From assembly GCA_024688685.1 (NCBI GenBank), contig JAILDX010000008.1:248001-312000 (forward strand): DNA of 64,000 nt. The letters are read 5' to 3'. The position numbers were made by a program, and so were the translations under genes. The notes under the pieces were generated by a model. It was not told the origin of the DNA. It made no database searches and saw only the letters and a list, made by a program, of their open reading frames with translations. Positions 7,898 to 15,910 of this stretch are shown piece by piece; the first letter of the stretch is position 1, and every line of letters starts with the position of its first letter. This stretch comes from Saccharofermentans sp. (GTDB lineage: Bacteria; Bacillota; Clostridia; Saccharofermentanales; Saccharofermentanaceae).

Positions 7898-10472
7898 CAA
7901 CAATTATCTGATCAATGACGCAGAGCATACTCTCAAAGTGCTTTATGCAGATACGTTTTCCGAGGAAAACTGGAAGGCGCAGAGATCCGTTATGGAGCCT
8001 CTTCTGGCAGAAAGCAATTCGAACGTTCTCGGCATACTCCCTACCGGTATAGGTAAATCATTCATTTACCAGTATTATGCGCACAATACTGAAGGAACCG
8101 TATTGGTCATTGAACCACTTAACGCAATAATCAATGATCAGGTTGACAGTTATAACCGGGATTATGGCGGAGGCGCTTTTCATCTGAAGAGGCTTTATTC
8201 GGGTAACAGAGAAGAGATAACCACTGCAAATATAGACAACAATAATGATGATGAGACTGTTAATATCGTTGATCCTGATCTTATATACACATCACCTGAG
8301 ACGTTATACAGCAGTTCTTTCAATATCATAAAGTGTTTCACAGAAGATCCTTCAAGAAAGATATCGATGATAGTTATCGACGAGGCACACACATTGCTTG
8401 ATTGGGGATTGACTTTTAGAGATGATTATCTGTTTGTCATAAGATTTATCCGTGAGATACGGAAGAGGTATGATGTTCGCCTTCTTTTGCTTACGGCAAC
8501 TCTGAACAGAATGCAGTTTGAATATCTCGAATATTATCTTGGATTAACCCTTACTGTTTGTTCGGAATCAAGGCCCCTGCCATCTGACGATAAGGTAAAA
8601 CTGGTACCTGATTCAAATAGGATTGAAGAGAGATATAAACTTATTATCGATAACATAGACAAAAAACAGGAGAAAGGATGTACTCTGTTCTTCTTTAATA
8701 CTACAAAAGCCGTAGTAGATTTTCGCACTGATCTGATTGAAAGATTAAAAAAACTGCAGGCTGAAAAGTATGATGAATACGACCGTATCGAAATAGAAAA
8801 AGCTGAAAAAGCAGAATATGATGATCCCGATTACGTTCCTTTTCCGGTGAACCACAATTGGGAAGACGGCGACCGCATGAGAGAACTCCTAAAGGTAATG
8901 GACAATCAAAAGGGGGATATTACTTTTCTGCTCAGTGTTGATAATAATGATTACAGGCAGGCAGGAATCTCAACGTTTTACGGCTCCATGACACCACAGG
9001 AAAAAGAAAACCATATGAACGACATAAGATCGTTTGGAGTCGAGACCGGTAAAAAACAAACAGAAGGAAAACGCACTGTTATCCTTTACATTCTTACCAC
9101 AAAGGCACTTTCCATGGGTATTGACGTAGATACGGTCAATCATGTTGTAAACATAAGTCTTCCTGATTCAATGTCAGAATACAAACAGGAGATCGGAAGG
9201 ATCAGAAATCCCGATGATAATACTACTTACACGATATTCTGCACTCAGGAAGAAAGGCAGCAGGTATTAAGCAGAATACTCCCCCCTGTAAACACCAGTC
9301 AAAATGTCTTATCTGTCATTTCTGCCAGGATCAAAGTCTGGGATTATCTTTCACTTTGCAATTGGTTCCTTAGAGGGAAAGAACTCTTGGATATTTCACT
9401 CGATGAACTCCTGAATATGAACTCTGATACTGTCATAGAGATAGTTAACGACCTTTTCCCAAAATGCACCTCCTTGTGCAAAGAGAAAATTCAGAAGCTG
9501 TTTGAACATCGGATAAAAAAGGAGCAGATAAAAGAAGAGACAGAGAAAACACATCCAAGATTTCTGATCCACACCTCAGAAATGATCATGTCTGTTTTCG
9601 GCCTGGAAGCAGGTAAATATAAGTGTGCTGATGATAATATAACTCTCGATTTCTTTGATTATATCGTGTTCAATTCGTTATTCACTCTTGCAAGGCAAAA
9701 ACCTGGTGTTAATTGGGCTGAACCGGACAGACGAGACTCACTTATTAATGAACTTTTCGCGATCATGTTAGGTTCCATCAAACCACCGCGCAAAGATAAG
9801 GAGAATAAAGAGCGGGATGAGATCATAAACCGAATAAACTGCTCGATCAACAAGCTTTTTGATCGCGAGATAATATGTACGCTCAATGACAGGATACGTA
9901 AACTCATAGATACTTCTGATTTCTCTTTTCCACTAACTGAAAAGATCAGTAATGCCAAGATAATAGGATTCACAGGCTCGATGATCGGAAGTGTAATACT
10001 TTCCGGAAGGAAAAAGGCAAAGGTCACTCTCCCGAGACTCATTGCTGTTTACTATTCATTACTTGAGGTTGAGATGGCAAGGAGATTCTTCTTTGTTAAG
10101 ATCAAGAACATCAGGAATATATCCTACAAGGTAAAGTATTTTCCGGCGCCGGTCAGCGATGCACTTGGTCTTAAAGATGATACACATTATCATAAATATC
10201 AGGTTCCAAATCAATTCAAAAAAAACATGCAGGAATCCCTGGTTGCAATCTATAAGGAAGAAAGCAAAAGAATCAAAAGAAAGAACAACTACTACGTAAG
10301 TAAAAGTTATGAATCATCGACAAGAATATACGAGATCAGTGCTAAAGGGGCGTATGGATTGTTGAGCCGTAATACACAAAAGGCCCAGGATAATTACAAA
10401 GCAGATATAATAGACAATTTGATAATCAACAGATACTGGCTGCGTAATAACGGCAAGTTAGACATCCAGTAA
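7884..10472 (+). CDS. RecQ-like superfamily 2 helicase with long C-terminal extension
   Basis: From the ATG at 7884 the protein has 862 residues (a TTG at 7872 and an ATG at 7890 are alternatives; none has a strong ribosome binding site, and the start lies inside the end of the polymerase-like gene, so translation is probably coupled). Helicase motifs in order: I (LPTGIGKS, about 52-59), II (VIDEAHTLLDWG), III (LTATLN), V (LTTKALSMGID) and VI (QEIGRIRNPDD), a RecQ/WRN-like set. An insert rich in charged residues separates the two RecA domains. The C-terminal 380 residues match no RecQ zinc or HRDC domain I can see. It should be an ATP-driven nucleic acid translocase working with the polymerase-like partner. 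Its last 15 bases overlap the end of the convergent kinase gene. Confidence 0.85.
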   Translation: MKMNDNNYLINDAEHTLKVLYADTFSEENWKAQRSVMEPLLAESNSNVLGILPTGIGKSFIYQYYAHNTEGTVLVIEPLNAIINDQVDSYNRDYGGGAFHLKRLYSGNREEITTANIDNNNDDETVNIVDPDLIYTSPETLYSSSFNIIKCFTEDPSRKISMIVIDEAHTLLDWGLTFRDDYLFVIRFIREIRKRYDVRLLLLTATLNRMQFEYLEYYLGLTLTVCSESRPLPSDDKVKLVPDSNRIEERYKLIIDNIDKKQEKGCTLFFFNTTKAVVDFRTDLIERLKKLQAEKYDEYDRIEIEKAEKAEYDDPDYVPFPVNHNWEDGDRMRELLKVMDNQKGDITFLLSVDNNDYRQAGISTFYGSMTPQEKENHMNDIRSFGVETGKKQTEGKRTVILYILTTKALSMGIDVDTVNHVVNISLPDSMSEYKQEIGRIRNPDDNTTYTIFCTQEERQQVLSRILPPVNTSQNVLSVISARIKVWDYLSLCNWFLRGKELLDISLDELLNMNSDTVIEIVNDLFPKCTSLCKEKIQKLFEHRIKKEQIKEETEKTHPRFLIHTSEMIMSVFGLEAGKYKCADDNITLDFFDYIVFNSLFTLARQKPGVNWAEPDRRDSLINELFAIMLGSIKPPRKDKENKERDEIINRINCSINKLFDREIICTLNDRIRKLIDTSDFSFPLTEKISNAKIIGFTGSMIGSVILSGRKKAKVTLPRLIAVYYSLLEVEMARRFFFVKIKNIRNISYKVKYFPAPVSDALGLKDDTHYHKYQVPNQFKKNMQESLVAIYKEESKRIKRKNNYYVSKSYESSTRIYEISAKGAYGLLSRNTQKAQDNYKADIIDNLIINRYWLRNNGKLDIQ

Positions 10473-11657
10473 TCTTGCCACGATAACAAACGTCTTGCTG
10501 TACTCCCCGCCCAGCTCATAGCGCGCAACTTCCGGCGCCTGAACGAGCTTTATCTTGTACCCGTGCATCTCAACGATCTTATGTGCAACTGACAGGCCGA
10601 GTCCTGAACCGCCGCCTGTGCTGCGTGATCTGTCACCCATCACGAACGGATCAAACAGACTGCCTGCAAGTTCACTGTCGATAATCTTGCCGCTGTCAGC
10701 AACATAGATGCGGGCTTCGTCCGTCTCACGGCGCACGGAAACCTTTATGGATGTTCCCTTACCGTTATGCTTAACTGCGTTAGTCAGGAGATTAGTCAGT
10801 ACGCGCCCGAACTGGATCCTGTCGACTGACAGCATGATCGCGGAATCAGGGATATCTACGTCGATCTCATCACCGGCATCTTCAATATCCTGATAACAGG
10901 ACGAGATACATTCACGAACGAGCTCACAGATATCAGTCTCCTTGCGGACAAGCTCAAAGCCTTCGCTGTCGAGTCTGACATAGTCAAACAGCATCTGAAC
11001 TATATCGTTCATGCGTTCAGCTTTCTCCCTTATCGAATCAAGATATTCCTGCTGTTCTCCAGGCTTTACAACACCATCTGACAAGGCACGAGCATAGCCA
11101 GAGACAGTAGTCATCGGAGTCTTAAGATCGTGTGCGATATCGGAGATCATAAGATATCTCCTGCGCTCATTGTCGCGTCTCTCATTCTCCCTCTTCTCCT
11201 CAAGTTTGTGAAACTCTCTCATCACCTGTCCGGAGAAAAGAACACCGCCGAGCAGGAGCGGAAACAGCAGAAGGAGCATTACTGCAGTTAATGTCAGAAA
11301 CAGCATCACAGAACTCTTTGCAGACAGTTCCGCAATCTCACCGCCGCTATTGGATCCAACTCCAAGGAAGTTAAAAGAAGCGGTGATAAGAGACATGATT
11401 ATAGAAGATGCCGCGGGTATCAGCTGATGCAGTAAAAGTGACAGCAGATAGAGGAAACACAGAAATGACAGATAAATGATATTACCTATATTCAGCAGTT
11501 TTACTCCGCTGAGCTGGGGAAAATATGTAGCTGTCATTATCGGAAGCATTATGCGGTTGATAAAGATCATCAGGAAGTACTCCGCCAGTCCGACCAGAAT
11601 CAGAGTCACACTAAACTTGCGGATAATAAACCTTCGCAGTGTCTTTATGTCATTCAT
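10458..11657 (-). CDS. Sensor histidine kinase (VanS-like)
   Basis: A 399-aa membrane kinase. Hydrophobic segments at about 15-42, 58-80 and 114-143 anchor it, with an extracytoplasmic part between. The H-box DIAHDLKTP places the phosphoacceptor at His176; the N-box NLLTNAVKHN is at 289-298 and the glycine box GGGSGLGL at 348-355. The ATG overlaps the stop of the response regulator gene by one base, so the pair is co-translated. It should phosphorylate that regulator. The signal is unknown. It is convergent with the helicase gene and overlaps its end. Confidence 0.92.
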   Translation of the reverse strand: MNDIKTLRRFIIRKFSVTLILVGLAEYFLMIFINRIMLPIMTATYFPQLSGVKLLNIGNIIYLSFLCFLYLLSLLLHQLIPAASSIIMSLITASFNFLGVGSNSGGEIAELSAKSSVMLFLTLTAVMLLLLFPLLLGGVLFSGQVMREFHKLEEKRENERRDNERRRYLMISDIAHDLKTPMTTVSGYARALSDGVVKPGEQQEYLDSIREKAERMNDIVQMLFDYVRLDSEGFELVRKETDICELVRECISSCYQDIEDAGDEIDVDIPDSAIMLSVDRIQFGRVLTNLLTNAVKHNGKGTSIKVSVRRETDEARIYVADSGKIIDSELAGSLFDPFVMGDRSRSTGGGSGLGLSVAHKIVEMHGYKIKLVQAPEVARYELGGEYSKTFVIVARLLDV

Positions 11658-12340
11658 TACTTTTCCATCCTGTACCCGAGTCCGCGGAGTGTTCTGATAT
11701 ATTTTGACGGATCCTCATCGAGCTTCGTGCGGAGCTTGCTGATGGATACCATAATGTTGTTGTCAGCAACAACATATTCGTCTCCCCAGCCGCATTCGTA
11801 GATCTGCTGTTTTGTAAAGACTTTTCCGGGATAACTCATAAACAGTTCCATGAGTTTGTATTCCACGGGAGTAAGCTCAATGGAGAAACCGTTCTTTGTA
11901 AGTATGCATGAGTCAGTATCAAGTTCGAGATCCTTTACCTTCAGGATCTCTCCCTTAACCTCTCCGCTTCCGAGATTGTAGAAACGGCGGAGAGCGGACT
12001 TGACGCGCGCCACTACTTCCAGCGGGTTAAACGGTTTTGCAATATAGTCATCGGCACCGAGATTGAGTCCCAGGATACGCTCAGCGTCTGCTGTCCTTGC
12101 AGATATGATCATAATGGGTATATTGCTCTCACGCCTTATCTCCTGCATAACATGAAGACCGTCGATACCGGGCATCATGATATCCAGCAGACAGATGTCA
12201 GGCTTCTTCTCCCGGACAAGCCTCAGTGTCTCATCACCGTCAGCAGCCTCGATTACCTTAAATGACTCATTCTCAAGATAAAGACGGAGAAGATTGCGGA
12301 TCTCCTTCTCGTCGTCAGCCACCAAAACCTTGTAATCCAT
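11657..12340 (-). CDS. OmpR/PhoB-type response regulator (VanR-like)
   Basis: The 227-aa protein begins MDYKVLVADDEKE. The start at 12340 is chosen because GGAGGG precedes it and the receiver domain begins there; the frame is open further upstream without a site. The phosphoacceptor is Asp53 in LLDIMMPGIDG, with the acidic pair Asp9/Asp10 and Lys in IAKPFNP. The C-terminal half is a winged-helix DNA-binding domain (SKLRTKLDEDP, IRTLRGLGYRME). It is the partner of the adjoining kinase. A phased set of CTTAACG sites before the neighbouring DUF975 gene is a likely target. Confidence 0.92.
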   Translation of the reverse strand: MDYKVLVADDEKEIRNLLRLYLENESFKVIEAADGDETLRLVREKKPDICLLDIMMPGIDGLHVMQEIRRESNIPIMIISARTADAERILGLNLGADDYIAKPFNPLEVVARVKSALRRFYNLGSGEVKGEILKVKDLELDTDSCILTKNGFSIELTPVEYKLMELFMSYPGKVFTKQQIYECGWGDEYVVADNNIMVSISKLRTKLDEDPSKYIRTLRGLGYRMEK

Positions 12341-12360
12341 ATTCCCTCCAAAACTTAAGG

Positions 12361-12389
12361 ACAACTGACGGGATGCTCTCCCGCCAGTT
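12361..12389. promoter_or_regulatory. Hairpin between the DUF975 and response regulator genes
   Basis: AACTGACGGGA pairs with TCCCGCCAGTT with one mismatch or wobble. It lies between the end of the DUF975 gene and the response regulator start on the same strand. No T-run follows closely, so it may be an mRNA processing or attenuation element rather than a terminator. Confidence 0.35.
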
Positions 12390-12431
12390 GCCTTCTCTAC
12401 CATTATACCAAACCCTTATTCCCAAACAGGC

Positions 12432-13310
12432 TTATTTTGAAGATGTACCATACTTAAGTGCTTCATAAAGAGCTGCATCTGTTGCTGACTTGTAAGGATT
12501 TACGTAGAAGAGTCCTGCAAGTCCGCATGTGCAAAGTGATGCGAGATCCCAGAGGATGAATGACAGATCGAGAACGAATGTCTTCCACTTGTTGCCTGTC
12601 ATGAGTCTCTTGCTCTCTGCAAAAGCCTCGTCCTTGCTCATTTCGGGATTCTCCGAAAGGATGTAAGGGATCATTCTGTACTCATATGACTTGATGATGC
12701 CCGGGATCACAAACAGCATGCTCCAAAGCATGATATACAGATCCCTAAAGAACATTGTCTTTACGATATTCTTGTAATTTGAATCAAAGGCAAACATAAG
12801 GTTGCCAAGCGCTGCGGGCTCATCGAGATTCCTTCTGAAGAATCTTCTGCATCCAAGCTCTATCGGGTTGATTAGGAATGCATCGAAGACAAATCCGATA
12901 GCCATAGCAACTATGACTACGATCGCCACAACAAGGAGCATTACTCCCAGAAACGCAAACGCAAACCCCGTTGCATCATCGCTTGAAATGTTAACTGTCT
13001 TCACATCTTCGCCTGCAGCAGCATCTGTATCTGCATCAGCATCGCTGTTTTCATTTGTTGTGCTGCTTGTGATCGTGAAGCCGTTATCGGTGTCACCGTC
13101 TATCAGGAAGCTGAAGGAATTATCATCATTCTGAGTGATCTCAGACGAAGCACCTCTTCCGCTTAACGATCCTCCCAGTGAACCGAAATTGGGTCCGGTG
13201 CTTATTCCGCCGCCGATCAGTCCAAGGATCGCAGCTGTTGCCACGCACTTCCAAAAATTAGCTTTGAAGCTCGCCTTTCCCTTAGCTTTCACATCTTTCC
13301 TATTCCACAT
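12432..13310 (-). CDS. DUF975 family membrane protein
   Basis: The 292-aa protein starts with the family-typical basic segment (KAKGKASFKANFWKCV) and contains VIPGIIKSYEYRMIPYIL, the DUF975 signature. Hydrophobic segments are at about 22-40, 116-145, 190-205, 250-275. A Ser/Thr/Asp-rich insert (about 60-105) after the first segment is probably extracytoplasmic. The family is of unknown function. AAAGGAGGA supports the start. Upstream are three phased CTTAACG boxes and a TAGAAT -10, so the adjacent two-component system probably controls it. Confidence 0.85.
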   Translation of the reverse strand: MWNRKDVKAKGKASFKANFWKCVATAAILGLIGGGISTGPNFGSLGGSLSGRGASSEITQNDDNSFSFLIDGDTDNGFTITSSTTNENSDADADTDAAAGEDVKTVNISSDDATGFAFAFLGVMLLVVAIVVIVAMAIGFVFDAFLINPIELGCRRFFRRNLDEPAALGNLMFAFDSNYKNIVKTMFFRDLYIMLWSMLFVIPGIIKSYEYRMIPYILSENPEMSKDEAFAESKRLMTGNKWKTFVLDLSFILWDLASLCTCGLAGLFYVNPYKSATDAALYEALKYGTSSK

Positions 13311-13345
13311 TGTAAGATCCTCCTTTTCTGTCGCTTACAATGCCT

Positions 13346-13401
13346 ATTCTAAAGATGTATCCTTAACGGAAAAAGCGCTGAATCTTAACGTAACCTTAAC
13401 G
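13346..13401 (-). promoter_or_regulatory. Promoter with phased direct repeats (CGTTAAG) before the DUF975 gene
   Basis: On the minus strand CGTTAAG occurs at 13401-13395, 13390-13384 and 13368-13362, that is with steps of 11 and 22 bases (one and two helical turns). A -10 box TAGAAT lies at 13351-13346 and the -35 is poor. This is the classic layout of an activator site for an OmpR/PhoB-type regulator. Confidence 0.65.
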
Positions 13402-13416
13402 TTTTATTATGACGCC

Positions 13417-14076
13417 TTACGCCAAAGCCTCCTCATAAGTACTTACATCGTCAACCGGGCCGATATCGTATTCGCCTGTCTCACTTGACCAGTAGAATGC
13501 TCTAAGTTCGACAGATCCGCCGTTATTGTAATAACCGACCATATACTTGCCGGTCTCATTGTAGAAGAAAGGTACAAAAGGCACTAATGCCGAATTCTCT
13601 CCAACCTCTATATACATAACATATGAATTATCGGTGCCCCATACAAAGTAGATATCGGCTGCAGATCCCTCCTCTGTCCCCGTTGAATCAGTCAGGATCA
13701 GTTCCTGTATATTCCATGGCTTCTGATATCTGTAAGCCGTACAGCCATCGATCTTTTTGTCATTACTATCCCACTCGAAACTATGAAATACTGTGTTCTC
13801 AAAATCCGTGAACCAGCTCTCAGGCTCTATATCACTCAGGCTCCTGTTCTGACCCATGACCATAATCTCACTCCACATAGGTATGATCACATCCTCCTGG
13901 TGAGCTTCCGTCTCGGCCGGCGTTTCATCTGTAGCCTCAGTTAATTCCGTAACCTCAGTTACCCCGGTTGCCTCAGTCTCGGATTCACTGCTTACTGTTG
14001 TTTCCTCCGCAGAGCTGCATGCCGTCATCATAAGCATCGATGCTGCAAGAACTGCAGCAATTACTTTCTTTTTCAT
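13417..14076 (-). CDS. Unknown lipoprotein
   Basis: A 219-aa exported protein. The start at 14076 is preceded by GGAGGA and opens a type II signal peptide (KKKVIAAVLAASMLMMTAC) whose Cys would be lipidated. A Thr/Glu-rich spacer (about 22-52) follows, then a globular part with many aromatic residues. I do not recognise the domain. It is the last gene of a minus-strand run that starts with the amino-acid transporter genes and follows the 246-aa membrane protein gene by 18 bases. Confidence 0.8.
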   Translation of the reverse strand: MKKKVIAAVLAASMLMMTACSSAEETTVSSESETEATGVTEVTELTEATDETPAETEAHQEDVIIPMWSEIMVMGQNRSLSDIEPESWFTDFENTVFHSFEWDSNDKKIDGCTAYRYQKPWNIQELILTDSTGTEEGSAADIYFVWGTDNSYVMYIEVGENSALVPFVPFFYNETGKYMVGYYNNGGSVELRAFYWSSETGEYDIGPVDDVSTYEEALA

Positions 14077-14094
14077 AAATATATCCTCCAAAGT

Positions 14095-14835
14095 TTATAT
14101 TTCTTTCTCATTCAAAAACATCCCGTATGCTTTATCAATATACGGTCTGAAAGAATTATACTCCTCCCAGCTGAACTTGACGGTAAACAGTTCTTTCCTG
14201 AGATATCCTGTTACAAAAGACTCATAATCCTTCTGAAAATCGCCACATCTGTGCGCACCGCCATCATAGAAATAGTCATCGATAAATCCAATGATCTCGT
14301 CCTTGAAATCGCTCCTGGAAAGCTTCTGGTCGCATACACTGTCAAGAAACTCGCTTCCGGTCAGTTCCCGCCTCTTCACCTCTTCACAGTACTTCGCCAC
14401 ATCATCATCCTCCGGCGCGAAAAGGTCATGATCGATCACCCATGTCAGCAGCAGCGCAACATCATTTCCCGCGAGATCATATATCTCATAGTTATCTTCA
14501 TCATCCAGCATCTGAGGATCTTTGTTGTTAGTCCTGCAGTACACTTCACACGCGCTGTCCCACAGCCACTCGACTTTATAACGCTGCATTCCACCCGAGG
14601 CTGTCTCGGCAAACGATACGCGCTTTGTGTCGTATCTCTGCTTTGATTTCAGCTTCATTTTTATTCCTATGATGATCAGCGGCAGCGCCACGACACCGAA
14701 AAACACACATACCAAAGTAAAAGCTTCCATAGAATCGCGGACCGCCCACGGCGTAAGAGCAGCAAGCAGGACCGTAAGCCCGCCTCCGAGCACCAGACAT
14801 AACGTGCTCGATCTGCCGAGATCATGGTTATTCAT
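14095..14835 (-). CDS. Unknown membrane-anchored 246-aa protein
   Basis: Two hydrophobic segments (about 12-28 and 38-58) at the N-terminus are followed by a basic turn (KMKLKSKQR) and an acidic cytoplasmic domain of about 180 residues (for example EDEDNYEIYDLAG and PEDDDVAKYCEEV). I do not recognise the domain. The gene starts inside the last codons of the ABC ATPase gene (8-base overlap), which argues for the same transcript. Confidence 0.75.
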   Translation of the reverse strand: MNNHDLGRSSTLCLVLGGGLTVLLAALTPWAVRDSMEAFTLVCVFFGVVALPLIIIGIKMKLKSKQRYDTKRVSFAETASGGMQRYKVEWLWDSACEVYCRTNNKDPQMLDDEDNYEIYDLAGNDVALLLTWVIDHDLFAPEDDDVAKYCEEVKRRELTGSEFLDSVCDQKLSRSDFKDEIIGFIDDYFYDGGAHRCGDFQKDYESFVTGYLRKELFTVKFSWEEYNSFRPYIDKAYGMFLNEKEI

Positions 14836-15910
14836 AATTCACTACCACCTTTACAATGCTTCTGTCATTCTGACGGGTATACTTAATTGACTCAGTGCGT
14901 GCCTTAACGATCTTTAATGAGATATCGTCGTCAGTAGTTGCCGGGTCAAATGCATCAGGATAACTCATCTTTATGACTGCCTCATCACCCGGTTCCGAGA
15001 CTTCTATTGATATCTTCATGTCAATATTCCTGAGTTTTGGCAGGATGATCGTGAAGCAGAGTTCTTCAATAACGGAAATGATCTTATTCTTGAGTACAGG
15101 ACTGATCTGATTCTTCATGCAGAATCTTGTGATATCGCTGAACATCCCGACATAATCGTTATTGACGCCTGTCAGTTCAAACTCAAGAACCTTAAGCTTT
15201 TTGATAAATCTTCTTGTATTCTCTTTTTGCGGATTCTCGAAGATCTGCTCAGGCGTTCCGTCCTCATAGATCCCGCCTTCATCCATATAGAAGATGCGGC
15301 TTGACACCTGTCTCGCGAAACGCATCTCATGAGTAACTATGAGAAGAGTCTTATCACCCTTTGAGAGCTCCTTGATAACAGCCTCGACCTCGCCGACCAT
15401 AGTCGGATCAAGAGCACTTGTCGGCTCGTCAAAGAGAATGATGTCAGGATCCATGGCAAGAGTCCTTGCGATAGCGATACGCTGCTTCTGTCCGCCAGAA
15501 AGCTGATCAGGATAATTGAGAGCTTTCCCCGAAAGTCCTACTGCCCTGAGCAGCTGCATCCCTCTGTCATATGCCTCCTGCCTGCTCTTGTGAAGGAGCT
15601 TGCACGGCGCATACATCAGGTTCTCAATGACCGTCATATGTCCGAACAGATTGAACGACTGGAACACCATTCCCATCTTCATCCTCAGTTTGCTTATGTC
15701 GCAGTTCCTGTCAGTGATCTCAACCCCGTCAACCTTTATGCTTCCGGATGTCGGCTTCTCAAGAAGATTAAGGCATCTGAGGAGCGTCGATTTTCCCGTG
15801 CCTGAAGGACCGATGATCGCGATTACCTCGCCATCATTTATCACCGTACTTACGTCCTTAAGAGGGACTGCATCACCATATTCTTTACGAAGGTGTGATA
15901 TCTCGATCAT
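14828..15910 (-). CDS. Polar amino acid ABC transporter ATPase fused to a HATPase-like domain
   Basis: Residues 1-240 are a GlnQ/HisP-type ATPase: Walker A GPSGTGKS (about 34-41), Q-loop MVFQSFNLF, signature LSGGQKQR, Walker B IILFDEPTSALDP and the H-loop VTHEM. After the usual end (about 240) there is an extra domain of about 115 residues containing ISVIEELCF and a C-terminal beta-rich part, which resembles the anti-sigma/histidine-kinase ATPase fold, though the expected N-box Asn is not in place. The ATPase energises uptake by the fused binding protein/permease encoded just upstream; the genes overlap by 26 bases. The extra domain is unusual and may be regulatory. Confidence 0.85.
   Translation of the reverse strand: MIEISHLRKEYGDAVPLKDVSTVINDGEVIAIIGPSGTGKSTLLRCLNLLEKPTSGSIKVDGVEITDRNCDISKLRMKMGMVFQSFNLFGHMTVIENLMYAPCKLLHKSRQEAYDRGMQLLRAVGLSGKALNYPDQLSGGQKQRIAIARTLAMDPDIILFDEPTSALDPTMVGEVEAVIKELSKGDKTLLIVTHEMRFARQVSSRIFYMDEGGIYEDGTPEQIFENPQKENTRRFIKKLKVLEFELTGVNNDYVGMFSDITRFCMKNQISPVLKNKIISVIEELCFTIILPKLRNIDMKISIEVSEPGDEAVIKMSYPDAFDPATTDDDISLKIVKARTESIKYTRQNDRSIVKVVVNYE

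Noticed and set aside
1..10472. A prophage carrying the polymerase-like gene, as for YonO
   Set aside because: No integrase, terminase, capsid or tail gene and no attachment repeats are visible on either side within the window.
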